NCBI GenBank assembly: GCA_002633025.1
Contig: NMRB01000402.1
Span: forward strand, 273,593 to 337,592
DNA from: Notospermus geniculatus
Taxonomy: Eukaryota; Nemertea; Pilidiophora; Heteronemertea; Lineidae
Direction of reading: 5' to 3'
Length of the DNA: 64,000 nt
Shown: one piece after another, positions 1 to 10,624 of the stretch
Numbering within the stretch: the stretch's first letter is position 1
How the letters are laid out: the number at the start of each line of letters is the position of its first letter
The notes under the pieces: model-generated
Databases searched by the model: none
What the model was told of the DNA's origin: nothing
What the model saw: the letters and a program-made list of their open reading frames with translations, nothing else
Program-made: the position numbers and the translations under genes

Positions 1-216
1 AGTTTAGCAACACGAAAGACATCTGAACCGTTCCCTTGGATTAACGTGCCTGTGCATCCCAGAAACTGAATCTGTGAACTGCCTCAGGGAAATAATCTCA
101 CTCTGTCTGAGATTTGCATCTTGTTGGATAGCTTCACTTGCAGTAATTCTGAAGATATGCCTAGTACAGTCCTGTTCGGAAGCAAATTCCCGACATGATA
201 CTTCACCAACATGATG

Positions 217-264
217 AATTGCCCATGAGAGCCAGAAAACTCATGTGAAGCAGCGCCGTTTCGA
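217..264 (+). repeat. Partial terminal repeat of family T element
   Basis: This short stretch matches the right terminus of the family T element seen more fully near 0.7-0.9 kb and 37.4-37.9 kb. The shared order is GCCCAT(T)GAGAGCC, then an ACTC(A/T) segment, then GTGAAGCAGCG. No matching left terminus is visible nearby, so it is probably a solo or eroded end. The identification rests on similarity to the other copies in this window only. Confidence 0.45.
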
Positions 265-708
265 ATGTGTTCAACCCAGGAAGTTGAAGAGAAAGTTACA
301 AGTTACAAGAGGACATGCACTTTCGGACAAGACTGTAGCGTCATCTCATACTCTGATTTGAAAAGAAAGGAAGGCAGGAGAGAAGGCATTGCGCATTCCA
401 TCTCCAATCTTAGAAAAAAATTGACTGATTCTAAAGAGACTTAATTATCTTTGTGCATTCATTGGAATTGCTATCATTTTGTTGGATTCGCTCCAGCGAA
501 GTCCGGGGTCTGTCAATTTCCGAAGAGATTCATTGCCTTTGAATAGATGGTGGTGTAATTCCTGGACTGTTTTGTATTCAAGACGAGCCAGGCTCCGTCA
601 CAGCGCTGCGGAGATGGGATATGACGTTTAGACATGTTAACCCAGTGACGAGCTCTCCGTCATGGGTTGGTCTGAACGGATTGATAGATATGCTTTTTTC
701 CATCAAGG

Positions 709-892
709 AGGCTACTCCAAGTGAGGGTTTTCTTGCGCCAGTTGGCTCTCTCCCTATGGACAACCCATCCATAGAAAGCTATGGACACTGGTCTGTGTCA
801 GTGGTCTCAGCGTAGGCCATAAGGAAACCAGCAGTAGTTGCCCATTGAGAGCCAACTCGCTCGAAAAAACTCTCACTGAAGCAGCGTCTTTC
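709..892 (+). mobile_element. Family T element T1, short copy with one internal unit
   Basis: The left end (GTGAGGGTTTTCTTGCG, then AGTTGGCTCTC) and the right end (GAGAGCCAACTCGC, then AACTCTCACTGAAGC) are inverted copies of each other. Between them lies one unit beginning CCATAGAAAGCTATGG and ending near CAGCGTA. The same unit is repeated six times in the copy at 37.4-37.9 kb. It is a non-autonomous terminal-inverted-repeat element whose superfamily I cannot name, since no clear target duplication is visible. Open frames across it on both strands are products of the repeat and are not called as genes. Confidence 0.6.
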
Positions 893-899
893 GGGTCCG

Positions 900-3400
900 T
901 GGAACCTGTCACCTTGTAGATACATTTCTAACGGCGTCGAAGTCACCACAGAAAAGTATTCAGTTGATCAATATGCATCTATATTTACCATAAAAGAGCT
1001 GGGACGATGCGCATCGCTCGTCAAAAGAAGCCTGATCCATTCTACACTGTTATGAACTAATCAAGGTAATAGTATTTCATGTTAGTTGTTTCTTGTCTAT
1101 CCGGGATGATCTCCTCCGTGATCAGAGCCGGTGAAGGATCATTCCATGCTACCGAAGCGAGTTCAATGAGATTAACGAACATTGTATTGACATATTCAGG
1201 TTTGGTTGATCAAAAAGGCGACATAAGGTAACGGGAAAACGGTGATAGAAAAACACATGATTTTGGTACAATGCAAGATACAGGGATAAGTTATAACTTG
1301 AGGCGAAAATATAGTCAAATAAAGGTCTTATCTTGTCATACGGCTACCAGATTATGATAATCCTGTTTCTACGACATCGTGTATTCATTCCGACAAATGA
1401 TATTTCCTGCCAAAGAGAGGCATTAAGGATTGGGATCTTGACATTCCCCGTGCATCAAGTGTCATCAAGACTGATATAGATTATTCAAGAGGAGAAAATG
1501 ATCATCAAATGTGTCGTGAATCACGGGATAATAAGGTTTTATGGTAATGACGTACGCGGATTTGATGCCGAATCAATTTGTCCGACACTTGTTTGATATC
1601 CTGTTTCCTATGCTAGCTCTTCAAATCTACCACCTTTCATCAATGTTAATGCGGAAAGCAACATATAGAATCATCAAACGCGCCTCCCTTCAGGCATCTC
1701 CCAGCTCCCCAGGCATCGAGAACCTTTCAGTGTTTGGCGAAATATAAAAACTTCGACGTTCACATTTCATAAATTTGGGTGACGGAGAGGTAGGTTCGGT
1801 AGTATCACCGTCTCCGAGATTCGTCAATTTCATCTTTTTGGGACAAAAATTGACACACGTCCAAAGAAAAGACTCTGCAGTCAATGATTGCGTCCGCTGT
1901 TTTACAGGTGGAACGTGGCAAACGGAAATCGAACAAGTCATGTGACAGGAAGCGGTTCTATTGCACCACGCTGCAGCCCAAGTTACGTGGAATCAGCAAA
2001 CGAAGATGTTCGTTGAACGCCAGAGAAATGTTGGCTGAGGGCTATCAGATCACAGCCATGGCGAAAAACGACTCCTTAGCGAAGGACTGCAATGACATTA
2101 TAAAGTCCACATGACCTGTGTCTTCTGAGAAATTTTCCCGCTCTGAATGGATGGAAATTCATTTGGCCGACAGAGTTGAGGATTAAGATAGCGAAATCTC
2201 CTTACAATCTCCCGAAGATGAAGACGATGACATGATCGGATCAGCTTAAGAGTTTGGATAAAATTCCCTTGCACATTCGCGTTCAGAGCTTCGGTTGATT
2301 CCGGGATGGCGTTCATAAATTCCAGTAGCCTGATCAGCTGGATCATATCATAGAACCATAATGATTCATCTGGCTATAAACCAGCTCATCTCTAATCGAA
2401 TGTATGGCTAACTCAAATCTCTGGCTCCTTCTCAGGGCCAATATCATCACCACGTACTTGAGAGGAAAGTACATCTAGTCATCACATATCTCATTCGTAC
2501 GTTAGAAACCCCTTGGGGTATTATCGTAAGTGACCTTGGTGAAATGATGAAATTAATCGTTGTCGCAGCAATATCCTAATTTACTCTTGGAACCAAGTGT
2601 TCAAAATCTAAGTAAGTGAATACGTGATGCTGTAAGGGCTGCTGTACCATAGAATTTATCGGTTCATCGGGTCAGCAGCATGATAACCAGTAATGTCGGA
2701 GTGCATGTTGAAAACTCTCACACTTGGTGCAGCACCTAAAGGAGACCGCCCCATTCACCCAACACACACTGGACTACCAGGGTCCAGGTAAAATGCACAT
2801 CCAGTAGATTTTTTTGCTGCCAGAAAGCTTATTTTGTGTCCTGCACCTAAAATGACAAGCATCTCATAACCATGATAGGCTATATGATTCATAACATCAC
2901 AGGGACCATTCACAAACCGGCTATGGCAGTTTTAATACACGTCTTTTTTCTATGCCGATGGCTACAACGACATTTATGAGGTAAGGCCGTGAATACATAT
3001 TGTCTTCTATAAGGCTCTTTATACAAACCAAACGAAGGAATATTTCAGAACTGGCTCGTTCGGGCAGCGATCGTAAAATAAAGACCATGGAGAAGAACGT
3101 GCTTCTGCCTCCTAATGCATGGTCAATGCATAACATTGTGATGGAGGTCAGCAGCGGTCAGTCGTTCGACTTATAATGGGCGATTTCGGATGCTTTGGCA
3201 TTCGTCCATTCTGGTGCACCTTAGTCGATCCGTTTGACGTCAGTGTCTACGAAAACCGTATTGTTGCGTAAGTCAGCATTCTGATACAGCCTCAACAATT
3301 CAAATTCTCTCTTCAGAAGTTTGAACTCTCTCACCTGAAAGTCATAAAGAAGAAAAGTACGCTTCCTTGGGGGAAGGCTCGCACTGCTTATCGTACGACG
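900..3400. other. No recognisable gene or repeat
   Basis: This stretch contains only short open frames on both strands (the longest about 80 codons), none with a motif or composition I can assign. On the minus strand two open stretches at 2921-3136 and 3221-3415 share a reading frame, but stop codons separate them and no splice signals convince me. I see no inverted-repeat elements or simple repeats. It is best described as unannotated intergenic or intronic sequence. Confidence 0.4.
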
Positions 3401-3426
3401 TGGTCGCCTTTTCATTGGCTGTTATG

Positions 3427-4399
3427 GAAGGTGACGACCTCAGATTGGTGGGCTGGAAATTCAGGGATAAACCATCACAGGTTTACCTAAAATTCCACCC
3501 CTTTTCACACGAAGACGTTCACTGCAATTGGCGCGTAGGGAATTTACTATTCGACGAGAGTTAGATCTATAATCACAAAATAAGCCGTATCTCTGCCAAA
3601 GGTAATCAGCGTGTAAAAGAAACTATTTACAAGAGTAAAGAACAGTCGGGTATCTGAGAAGTTAAGAAGTCCTATTTCATTTCTCACCACCTGAACAGCA
3701 TCACGCAATCGCATTTGAATCCTGAAACTTGGTCTACCCCAGGTGCTGAGCATCAATTCGTTCCTTATGTTTCATTCAACTAAATCTATCAATTTGTTAG
3801 GATTTCCGGACCGCGATCGTAACTTTTTCTCCTCGGCTACGGTTACAGGAGCTTTGGGTACAGTTCATGAAACGGCGTCGGTTTAGATTATTAAACGTTG
3901 TTAGTTAGAATAGNGGAAGGTGACGACCTCAGATTGGTGGGCTGGAAATTCAGGGATAAACCATCACAGGTTTACCTAAAATTCCACTCCTTTTCACACG
4001 AAGACGTTCACTGAAATTGGCGCGTATTGAATTTACTATTCGACGAGAGTTAGATCTATAATCACAAAATAAGCCGTATCTCTGCCAAAGGTAATCAGCG
4101 TGTAAAAGAAACTATTTACAAGAGTAAAGAACAGTCGGGTATCTGAGAAGTTAAGAAGTCCTATTTCATTTCTCACCACCTGAACAGCATCACGCAATCG
4201 CATTTGAATCCTGAAACTTGGTCTACCCCAGGTGCTGAGCATCAATTCGTTCCTTATGTTTCATTCAACTAAATCTATCAATTTGTTAGGATTTCCGGAC
4301 CGCGATCGTAACTTTTTCTCTTCGGCTACGGTTACAGGAGCTTTGGGTACAGTTCATGAAACGGCGTCGGTTTAGACTATTAAACGCTGGTAGTTAGAA
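3427..4399. repeat. Near-identical ~485 bp tandem duplication joined at a single N
   Basis: The segment starting GAAGGTGACGACCTCAG at about 3427 is repeated almost base for base from 3915 to about 4399. Only scattered substitutions separate the copies (for example CACCCCTTTT versus CACTCCTTTT). The junction carries one undetermined base at 3914. Each copy has the same 69-codon minus-strand open frame (3547-3756 and 4036-4245), which simply reflects the duplication. A single N between near-identical copies suggests two alleles or overlapping contig ends placed side by side, though a real recent duplication is possible. Confidence 0.8.
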
Positions 4400-4563
4400 T
4401 CGACATCACGAGTGAACAAATTCGTTCTTAAAACTCCCACCATGATCCTCATTATTTGGTTTGAACACTTAAATGAGAAGATTTTGGTCTTTCTGAATGG
4501 GAAATAGTGCCGGGCACCAGGTGCAACTGCTGGTAGGACACAATGTCTAAAAACATCAGCTGG

Positions 4564-4786
4564 TTTAAAGCCGGCAACAGACCAGGCGATATCGCATGCG
4601 ATCTGATCGCCAGCGAGCAAAATCGGCTGTTCATGCCAGTTGTGCGCTGGACAGCGATGCGTGGAATCTTCTCACCAGCGAATATCGCCCATTATCAAAC
4701 AATACCAAAACCGATGTCATGGCTGGCGATCAGATCAGTGGCGATCAGATCGCTTGCGATATCACCTGGTGTGCTGCCGGCCTAAA
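4564..4786 (+). mobile_element. MITE family C, copy C1 (uninterrupted)
   Basis: The ends are inverted copies: AGACCAGGCGATATCGCATG then CGATCTGATCGCC on the left, and GGCGATCAGATCGC then TTGCGATATCACCTGGT on the right. The outermost bases extend the symmetry (AGCCGGCA / TGCCGGCCT). The interior carries GAGCAAAATCGGCTG, shared with copies near 16.3, 51.7 and 52.7 kb. This copy lacks the nested D element found in two of the others. The plus-strand open frames across it are repeat-derived and are not called. The superfamily is not determined. Confidence 0.7.
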
Positions 4787-5036
4787 GGAATCATTTCTTA
4801 CAACGATAACAACAACAAAAACAACATTGTAGTAGGTTATACCAACGTAGTCATCGAGCCATCGATCATGCAACCCACACCTCGACCTATCACGAAGTCC
4901 TGTAATCTGACCTTCACCTTGACCTTTCCGGTGATCTCACACTGATTAATTTCCTGTAGTACGACATGTGACATCTCTTAATCCAGCCATTGGCCAGTAA
5001 GCCTGTCGATGAATGGAGGCATCAAGATTGCATTAA

Positions 5037-5294
5037 AATGAATCCCCCGAGTGGCTACTCGGACTAGGCTCAAGATCAAACGGACAAAGCCTGAATCTGT
5101 TTAATTTCGACAAGGATATGACAATCATGTTGATGGCAAATACGAAAGATGAACTCCCCCGTCCCACAGTAACTCGAATAGAAGGGGAAGCTATTGCGCT
5201 GTGGAATACGGCCTGTCGAAGGCCCCAGTGCATTGCAGTGCAAATGCCTGCAGTTGAAGCGATACGAAAGATTAAACATTGCCCGTTCCATTGA
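5037..5294 (+). CDS. Unassigned open stretch, possible exon or element gene fragment
   Basis: An 86-codon stretch is open between stops in this frame, beginning with residues NESPEWLLGLGSRSN and containing NLFNFDKDMTIMLMA and DELPRPTVTRIEGEA. The mix of acidic, hydrophobic and basic residues looks more protein-like than most frames here. I do not recognise the family. It has no start codon at its beginning, so it would have to be an exon or a truncated coding fragment. The opposite strand is also open over much of the same stretch, which weakens the case. About 150 bases downstream lies a ~70 bp block shared with the region after the Polinton-like protease relic at 34.3 kb, so it may belong to a mobile element. 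Confidence 0.25.
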   Translation, partial: NESPEWLLGLGSRSNGQSLNLFNFDKDMTIMLMANTKDELPRPTVTRIEGEAIALWNTACRRPQCIAVQMPAVEAIRKIKHCPFH

Positions 5295-5304
5295 GCGTCG
5301 AACT

Positions 5305-5352
5305 GAAGGCAGGCATTGCAGCCTATCCCATGGCAATGCTGATGCCAGGTTT
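5305..5352 (+). repeat. Single diverged unit of the 45-bp minisatellite
   Basis: The motif GCCTATCCCATGGCAATGC followed by TGATGCCAGGTTT matches one unit of the array at 6517-6699, about 1.2 kb downstream. It stands alone here. The unit may be part of a wider dispersed repeat, or a seed left by an older array. Confidence 0.55.
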
Positions 5353-5445
5353 GAAATATACCAGCAGTAGTTTTACGTGTCCATATTTCACCTCATTTTT
5401 GGTTGGTGCTGGTGGTGTTCATACCTCATATCAAAAGGTGGTGAA

Positions 5446-5522
5446 CTCCGAAGAATCCGAAATGATATTGCAGGACTAAACTGCAGCTCCACGCCAATTT
5501 GGCATGCATAACCAAAGTAGTA
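5446..5522 (+). repeat. ~70 bp block shared with 34.29-34.37 kb
   Basis: The sequence TCCGAAATGATATTGCAGGA through CATGCATAACCAAAGTAGTA recurs almost unchanged immediately downstream of the Polinton-like protease relic. One difference in this copy (TAA instead of TAC) puts a stop into the frame that is open in the other copy. The flanks are unrelated. This suggests two fragments of the same mobile element. No protein family is evident in any frame. Confidence 0.55.
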
Positions 5523-6220
5523 AGGGTTTGGCATTATGTAGTGTAGAGCATGAATAAATTGTATGAAACACAATCGATGTCTTGTTTTATTCTTTTTGAA
5601 TTGAACTTCAGACGATGGAGGATCTATGTGATACCATGTCTAGTCTGCGACTGAGCCCAGTTAAATTCAAAGTCACATTTGCGATTGTGGAAAAACATAT
5701 ACCCTACTGGAGACTGAAAACGCTCCATCAACGAATTCTGCACATTCCTGCACTTTTTCTGCACATTCCTGTACATTTTTTGTAGAATCCAAATCCAATG
5801 GAAAGATAACACTGGAGAGGATGGGATTGAAGGACCCTTACTATACACATTGTGCACATAGTGTCAGCACGTCTTCACATTGTGTATATGAATGATCGTC
5901 ATAAAGTTTATAGTCTAGACGCAGAACGAAAAAGTGGGAAATTTTGTATAACAGCAATTTTTTTGCATTTTTTATATCTCCAAATGACAGAGATTCAGAA
6001 TAGGCGACAGATAACGTCAATTACAAGGACTCTATTCAAGCAAACCGTACCGAGACCCGCCAGTCCACGCCCTACACTGTCCATTCACTATAGGGGATTG
6101 TGCTTTATCTTCCTGTTAACCAATCACAAGGTGGACCTAGCGGACGAAAACATATAATTATGGTTACGTTCACCGTCCGTCGGCGCTGTGGTCGATAAGG
6201 CACGGGCGACCAATCACATT

Positions 6221-6379
6221 CAGTGGGGAGGTTTCGAAATCAAACGATAAACGTAAACTTTACGACAACGTTATTTTTCGTACTACACATTAACCAGATT
6301 TTATGTTGCATTTTCGGTACAAAAATAACGTTGTCGTTAACGTTTACGTTTATCGTTTGATTTCGAAACCTCACTATTG
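6221..6379. mobile_element. MITE family B, copy B1
   Basis: This is a foldback element. The left arm reads GGGAGGTTTCGAAATCAAAC then GATAAACGTAAACTTTACGA, and the right arm mirrors it and ends TTTCGAAACCTCAC. The centre includes CACATTAACCAGATTTTA, shared with copy B2 at 31.6 kb. The arms are about 65 bp each and the whole is about 155 bp. The left boundary CAGTGGGG is shared with B2, so it may belong to the element. A clean target duplication is not visible. No coding capacity is present. Confidence 0.8.
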
Positions 6380-6516
6380 TTACATGTTCAACTTAATCAT
6401 AGGTTCATTTTTCGTTTTCGTACGTTCAGTTTTGATACATACCTTTTGATCATAAAATCGGGGTTTTGCGTCCGGACTATTATCTGCAGGTGAACAAGAA
6501 ATGTGAAGCTATATTT

Positions 6517-6699
6517 GAAGCTATACCAGCCTATCCCATGGCAATGCTTGTTGCCAGATTTGGAGCTATACCAGCCAATCCCATGGCAATGCTTGTTGCC
6601 AGATTTGAAGCTATAGTACCAGCCTATCCCATGGCAATGCTTGTTGCCAGATTTGGAGCTATACCAGCCAATCCCGTGGCAATGCTTGTTGCCAGGTTT
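6517..6699 (+). repeat. In-frame minisatellite, units 45/45/48/45 bp
   Basis: Four units share CCCATGGCAATGCTTGTTGC. Units 1 and 3 contain GCCTATCCC and begin GAAGCT, while units 2 and 4 contain GCCAATCCC and begin GGAGCT, so the array is built from ~90 bp dimers. All unit lengths are multiples of three. The array therefore stays open on the plus strand (repeating AIPAYPMAMLVARF) within an open frame from 6466 to 7008, and also on the minus strand. Downstream residues show no recognisable domain. I favour a non-coding minisatellite over a repeat protein. Confidence 0.75.
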
Positions 6700-7413
6700 G
6701 AAGCAATGCAACGAGAAGCAACAACTAGTACCTTCATGCAAAGATATGTTGGTTCAGCGTCCGGAGCCATTTATCAATGCCAAGCACAATTGCCTGTCAA
6801 TAGTGTTTTAAGCAATCACGGTGCTCGTGCAGCCAATCAGAGGAGCCATCTCATTTATCACATACAACCACCCGACGGAACATGGAGAGGAAATAAACAA
6901 CACAATAATACAATCCCCCTCATGCCTCGTAGAATACAAAACCCAACCAACCAAATATCCGAGGCTTCTTACCAAGATAACACAAGCAAATTTGGACATC
7001 GTAATTAGAGTGCTGAAGAAAAATATGATGGAAGGGGCCTAATGGATATCACAGAATGACTCTCATCTATCAAGTGCATGACAAGGGGATTAGGGCTTTT
7101 AATAATAGCAATCACTAGATCCTAATCTGTATAGGATGTTAGGCGCTGACAAAGGCAAGTTTCATCTAATGTGGTCGCCACGAATTACGTGATTCAATTT
7201 GTTCCTTGATCGAATAGTGATGTGAGGGACATGACGAGGTTTAATTAGGTAGGCCAGATAAGTCAATACATAAAAAAGAAGATGTCGAAAAATGATTATT
7301 TGGAATAACATAATGAGATGACAGTGCAGATTAAAAGTTAGACTTTTAGCGGACAGCAGTACTATAAAGTACATTGGACAGCATTTGGTTGATGTCCAAA
7401 GATTTCACATGGT

Positions 7414-7790
7414 TCTACATTACTAAGGCCAGAGATAAGCCCAATGTCTGTCGAGTCTATATATCTCTGCGACAAATAAACTTCCTGCGGACAGTCACCA
7501 CTATTAAAGAAATTCCGACATCATCATTATGGTTGATTTACAAATTGTTTACACAAGTACATGTACATAAAATACAAATTCTGAATGCATTAAGGCCAGA
7601 GATAAGCCCAATGATTTTCGGATCAATCTCTGGGACCAAAAAAATGTGCGGAGACTATCCAAGGATTTTAGGCAATTATGGCTGATTTACAAAAATTTTA
7701 TAAAAAGTCCATGAAATATTGCCGCCGGTGTTTTTATTACTAGGGCCAGAGAAAAGCCCACTGGCTGAGTCGATATCTATGAGGTATTGG
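7414..7790 (+). repeat. Degenerate ~170 bp tandem repeat, three units
   Basis: Three blocks begin with the same phrase: AAGGCCAGAGATAAGCCCAA at about 7420 and 7590, and AGGGCCAGAGAAAAGCCCA at about 7742. Each is followed by a GTCGA or ATCAATCTCTG segment, and two of them by TGGTTGATTTACAAA / TGGCTGATTTACAAA. The units have diverged considerably. The plus-strand open frame over 7374-7685 is a by-product. Confidence 0.55.
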
Positions 7791-8647
7791 ATCATTTAGA
7801 CTCAAAGATCTGTTCCTAGTAATCGGTACTCAGAAGCACACTTCGGAAGGAGGCCTATCGTCAAGCTGTCATCGACCTCATGGGCCCGCTGCATGTTTTG
7901 GGCACCCGAGACGAACTAACTATTGACAAATACGACAACGTATCTGCACATCAGCGGTAAGACGGGTGAAGTATAACGTATTTGAAACGAAATATCAGGC
8001 AGGGCTCTAACGAATCGGTCAGGGATCTATCCATTAACACCCCAGAACGAAAACCCTCTTGTTCGTCGATCCATCTCTTGTCTACATCGAGGACAATTCA
8101 GAGGTAAAGACTTGGTAACACATCAAAATTACCCAGGAAGTAAAATCATCCCAGACACCCTCCTCTCCACAACAGCTCTCCCGTCGCATACCCTATTGCC
8201 TTCACCTATCGTATCAGAGTATTGACAACAACTACTGGATAATGATCAATCCCTTCCCGTCCGTGGACACTAATTAGTCTGCTGGATCACTGCCGGGCCC
8301 CTCGGGAGAACCCAACCGTGTGCTAACCACGTCGCACGGCTTGCCTGCGGGAACAACCACCAACCTCTCTTGATGCTCGGGCTGAGAATGGTCAGCAAGA
8401 TATTGGCAGCCGTCTGTCCCCCGGCTTCGCCATCTTCATCGCGGTATAATGGCCGATCATTGCCCTCCTTCACGACGAGCCTGTACGCCTCATTTCACCA
8501 CGATGGGGTATTGAAGTAATTGGCCTGTCGTGGCCATGATCTTATTAACGTAACATTGAAGGCGAAATGTGATAGAACCGCGATTGAAATTGAGGCACCG
8601 AGAATGAGGTGGCGCCATTTTATTTTCGAGTAAATTTCAGTGTTATA

Positions 8648-8772
8648 GAGTTTTCCCTACAGCCCCTGAAACGCCAACGCGAACGCCAAATCTATTGTTC
8701 GATGCCACGAAGAGAGCACCGAACAAAAGGATAGACGTTCGCGTTGGCGTTTCGGGGGCTTTGCGAAAACTC
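8648..8772. mobile_element. MITE family A, copy A1 (125 bp, TA target duplication)
   Basis: This is a foldback element with arms containing GAAACGCCAACGCGAACGCC on the left and its inverse on the right. The termini are GAGTTTTCC and GAAAACTC, flanked by TA on both sides. The centre reads ATTGTTCGATGCCACGA and GAGCACCGAACAAA, as in the other two clear copies. A TA duplication is typical of Tc1/mariner-type integration. There is no coding capacity, so it must rely on a transposase encoded elsewhere. Confidence 0.85.
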
Positions 8773-8779
8773 TATGTTG

Positions 8780-10232
8780 AGAATATTGAAACGCCCGCCG
8801 ATTCGCTTTCCTGCAGTCGGGATTCAAGTTTTTTTTCGCATGTCCTAAATCTGTGCCACTACTCGGTACACCCCTCAGTACAAGTGGTCAAACTGGCCAG
8901 ATTTTAATTACAATCAGATATCCCGTGGCAGGCAGCCAGTTACATTTGGCCACTTCTCGAGGGACGGGTATCTGAGACCCACCTCGATGGTTCCTCTCAT
9001 CAGACAAAGGAATGCTATCCACCACAGACCGACTTCGGTCAATCGAGCGAGAGTTACAGACTGATAACTCTAACCATAATGATCGTGATCAGGTGTCGCG
9101 TCTCATACGTGAGACAATGCTTTTCTTCCACTTAACGACCCACCAACCAAGAGATGGAAAAAACACCGCAACCGACGGCGACAATTAATGGTGAACCGAA
9201 GGAACTATGAACCGATCACTTGCTTTGAGAGAATCTGCCAAATTGGTCAGAAAAAACGCTTTTATCCCGCGCCTTGTCCCTCTCGCATCATTGGAAGTAG
9301 CCCTGGTGAAATTTCCTTTTTTTTGTAATCTGGTGAAGTAGTACAGTGAGTTGCATGGCAAGATCCCCCGCATTGATTCACTTGACACATGTTGTGTTCT
9401 CAGACAATTGCTGATCGACCTTTTCCCTATGCCAGGTTGATGTCCCCCCCCCCCACACACACACTCCCTTGTCAGAGGATAGGTAAGAAGACAGGAGGAA
9501 AACTTGATATGTCGGAACAAATCCTTCTTACAATGCAATAATGGCACACCCACAACACTACCAACAAGACTGCTCTTCATGCCGCAGGCATGAGAGGGAC
9601 TGGCGAAGAGATCTATCCACATGGCGCAGGGCGTGGATCATGTCAGAACATCATTATGTACAACTATCACATACAAGTAGGCCGGACAACTCACAAGCAG
9701 CCCTCAGTACAAGTGTCCCAAAGTGGCAGGCTGCCTGCTACCGGATATCTGGATAGGTAGTTATAACCTGGCCAGCCTGGGCACTTGTTCTGAGGGGTTC
9801 AAAGTGACCACATTTTGCACATACATGATCAGGGTTTCAGTATATGAAGCCTCCACAGAGTTACCGCCGAGGTTCGGTTCCACTCCAGAAACAATACACT
9901 CGTATTTTTTTCGGTGAGGGCGCGTGAACCACTGCTAATTGACGAATCCTGGACCAGACTTCACCAATTAGTCTCTTCCTTCGACATTACCGTTGTCTCG
10001 TATTGACGGTGATACGTCCGCTTACACGACTTGGCGGGCGGAGCTATCAGGGACACGACACAAGAATGTTGATTCTTGAAGTAAAAAAGGTGAAAGTCTT
10101 CGTGTTCAGGATTCTGTGGACAAGAAGGAAGACGACCCCGCTCCCCGACATAGAATGGGTTGAGCAAATGCGGTGAACTTCTCCGACATCTTACGGTAAG
10201 TAGTACACCTAAAAAACAGCTCATTTATTCCT
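8780..10232. other. No recognisable gene; short homopolymer and CA tract
   Basis: Apart from a C-run followed by (CA)n near 9447-9470, this stretch holds no repeat structure I can support. A 145-codon minus-strand open frame at 9185-9622 crosses that simple tract and has no recognisable motif, so it is not called as a gene. Confidence 0.4.
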
Positions 10233-10236
10233 TTAA

Positions 10237-10617
10237 AGCGAATGGCTCGCGGGGTTTGTTGTGGCGCCATGGCAGTTGGTCATCGATATCAAGCAGCATT
10301 TTGAGAAAAAGGCAAAAGAAGGATTTTAGTTTAATGAGAAATGCATTAGACAGCCAAACTCCGGAGCCGCATTCTGCAAAATCTGCCGCTTCAAAATCAA
10401 TGGGAATAGTACAAAATGTACATCTTGACCTACTGCATTTGAAAACGTCATTAACCCATTTTAACAAATTTTTAATGGAACCTCGTCCCCAGTGTTTACA
10501 TTCGCATATTTGCACAGGTGTTGCATATGGCTGGGGCACGGCTTTGCCTGGAGGCTAGATTCACTCTCTATGGAAGGTACCACCAAAAATGTAAACAAAC
10601 CCCGCGAGCCATTCGCT
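10237..10617. mobile_element. Non-autonomous DNA transposon with 24-bp TIRs and TTAA duplication
   Basis: The ends are perfect 24-bp inverted repeats beginning AGCGAATGGCTCGCGGGGTT. They are flanked on both sides by TTAA (10233-10236 and 10618-10621). TTAA duplication is the hallmark of the piggyBac superfamily, so that is the likely source of mobilisation, although the terminal bases are not the usual piggyBac ones. The 333-bp interior has overlapping open frames of 132 codons (plus) and 104 codons (minus) that do not resemble a transposase. Only one copy is in the window. Confidence 0.85.
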
Positions 10618-10624
10618 TTAATAG

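Noticed and set aside
2921-3415. Two minus-strand open stretches in one frame, considered as a broken gene
   Set aside because: Stops separate them, there is no recognisable motif, and the residue order is not convincing.
6397-7008. Long open frames on both strands around 6.4-7.0 kb
   Set aside because: Both are kept open by the 45-bp array. The unrelated part downstream has no domain.
9185-9622. 145-codon minus-strand frame
   Set aside because: It crosses a C-run/CA tract and contains no motif.
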